The notes under the pieces are model-generated. The model was not told where the DNA came from and searched no databases. It worked only from the letters and a program-made list of their open reading frames with translations. Source: Melioribacteraceae bacterium (lineage in GTDB: Bacteria; Bacteroidota; Ignavibacteria; Ignavibacteriales; Melioribacteraceae). From it: a stretch of DNA of 5,890 nt. The position numbers and the translations under genes are program-made. The number at the start of each line of letters is the position of its first letter. Positions within the stretch are counted from its first letter, which is position 1. The stretch is from the NCBI GenBank assembly GCA_015486905.1, contig WFQV01000222.1, positions 1 through 5,890 on the forward strand. The letters are read 5' to 3'. Below, piece after piece: positions 5,645 to 5,890 of the stretch.

Positions 5645-5741
5645 AATTTTAAAATTCCCCTCTTTCAAGAGGGGTGGCCGCCGACTAATCCCGACTTGTC
5701 GGGATAAGTCGGGAGACGGGGTGTTGAAAAATTTGAAATTT
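5645..5741. repeat. Palindrome cluster, probable dispersed repeat with nested palindrome
   Basis: The stretch starts with the perfect palindrome AATTTTAAAATT (5645-5656), followed by CCCCTCTT/AAGAGGGG (5657-5664 and 5667-5674), GTGGCCGCCGAC, a nested palindrome, then GACGGGGTG and AAATTTGAAATTTT. In the nested part, TCCCGACTT (5689-5697) can pair with the adjoining GTCGGGAT (5698-5705, via ATCCCGAC at 5688-5695) or with AAGTCGGGA (5706-5714). These two stems exclude each other. I recall similar GGGGTGGCC...GACGGGGTG repeats from related genomes, but cannot confirm it here. Confidence 0.6.
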
Positions 5742-5818
5742 TAACTAAGCCAAACATTTCAATAGATTGTTTCGCTTCTATACCTTCTGCATCGGTTTAC
5801 ATTTTTTGTTGTTCACTT

Positions 5819-5890
5819 CTATAAACATTCGACCCCGTTGGGGTCGTAATGCTTGTCCCTGAGAACCCCGAAGGGGTTCAATGTTGGTAG
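5819..5890. repeat. Inverted pair of 28-nt hairpin repeats
   Basis: The unit at 5863-5890 (stem GAACCCC/GGGGTTC, loop GAA) and the reverse complement of 5819-5846 (stem CGACCCC/GGGGTCG) align over 28 nt with 20 identities. Two of the stem base pairs differ by changes on both sides (C-G to G-C, G-C to A-T), so the hairpin is kept while the sequence changes. The shared 3' part is AATGTT..TAG. The second unit ends exactly at the window edge, so more copies may follow. Confidence 0.7.

Larger units (their letters stand above)
5451..5890. other. Gene-free, repeat-rich right flank
   Basis: No open frame with a ribosome binding site or recognisable family lies here, and no tRNA is visible. The stretch is made up of a hairpin (5480-5508), an inverted copy of the mosaic repeat (5532-5623), a palindrome cluster (5645-5741) and an inverted hairpin pair at the edge (5819-5890). 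In 5742-5818 I see nothing beyond AT-rich sequence. Confidence 0.75.

Overview
The window carries one minus-strand gene block, about 4.7 kb long, with a short gene-free flank on each side. Read in the direction of transcription (right to left) the order is rpsF (ribosomal protein S6), ssb (single-stranded DNA-binding protein), rpsR (S18), rplI (L9), then a large fused secDF. The first four genes sit 13 to 26 bases apart, each with its own Shine-Dalgarno sequence, and form the classic S6-SSB-S18-L9 operon. An intrinsic terminator follows rplI and a second follows secDF, so secDF is either a readthrough gene of the same operon or a separate unit.

The organism is most likely a member of the Bacteroidota/Chlorobiota/Ignavibacteriota group. 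Three things point there: SecD and SecF are fused in one long (1010 aa) protein; the promoter in front of rpsF matches the TTTG-N20-TAnnTTTG form known from that group; and the AT-rich flanks are packed with short palindromic and mosaic repeats. The presence of ssb between rpsF and rpsR makes me lean towards Ignavibacteriota or relatives rather than Bacteroidia. This is inference from gene order and style, not from a database comparison.

Region by region: 1-563 is gene-free and repeat-rich (a hairpin, a 14-nt tandem repeat, octanucleotide CATCCANN repeats, an 18-nt direct repeat, a modular dispersed repeat). 564-591 is the secDF terminator, 609-3641 is secDF, 3675-3709 is the rplI terminator, and 3714-5341 holds rplI, rpsR, ssb and rpsF. 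5342-5450 is the rpsF leader and promoter, with a terminator-shaped hairpin between the two. 5451-5890 is a second gene-free, repeat-rich flank that carries inverted copies of modules seen in the left flank.

The coding block is ordinary housekeeping: S6 and S18 pair on the small-subunit platform, L9 is in the large subunit, SSB serves replication and repair, and SecDF uses the proton gradient to help Sec-dependent export. The best leads are the possible transcription attenuator in the rpsF leader, the mosaic repeats whose left copy looks like a small insertion with a 5-nt duplication, and a pair of inverted hairpins at the right edge whose stems differ by compensatory changes. I see no sign of a defence system, CRISPR array, transposase or other new multi-gene system.
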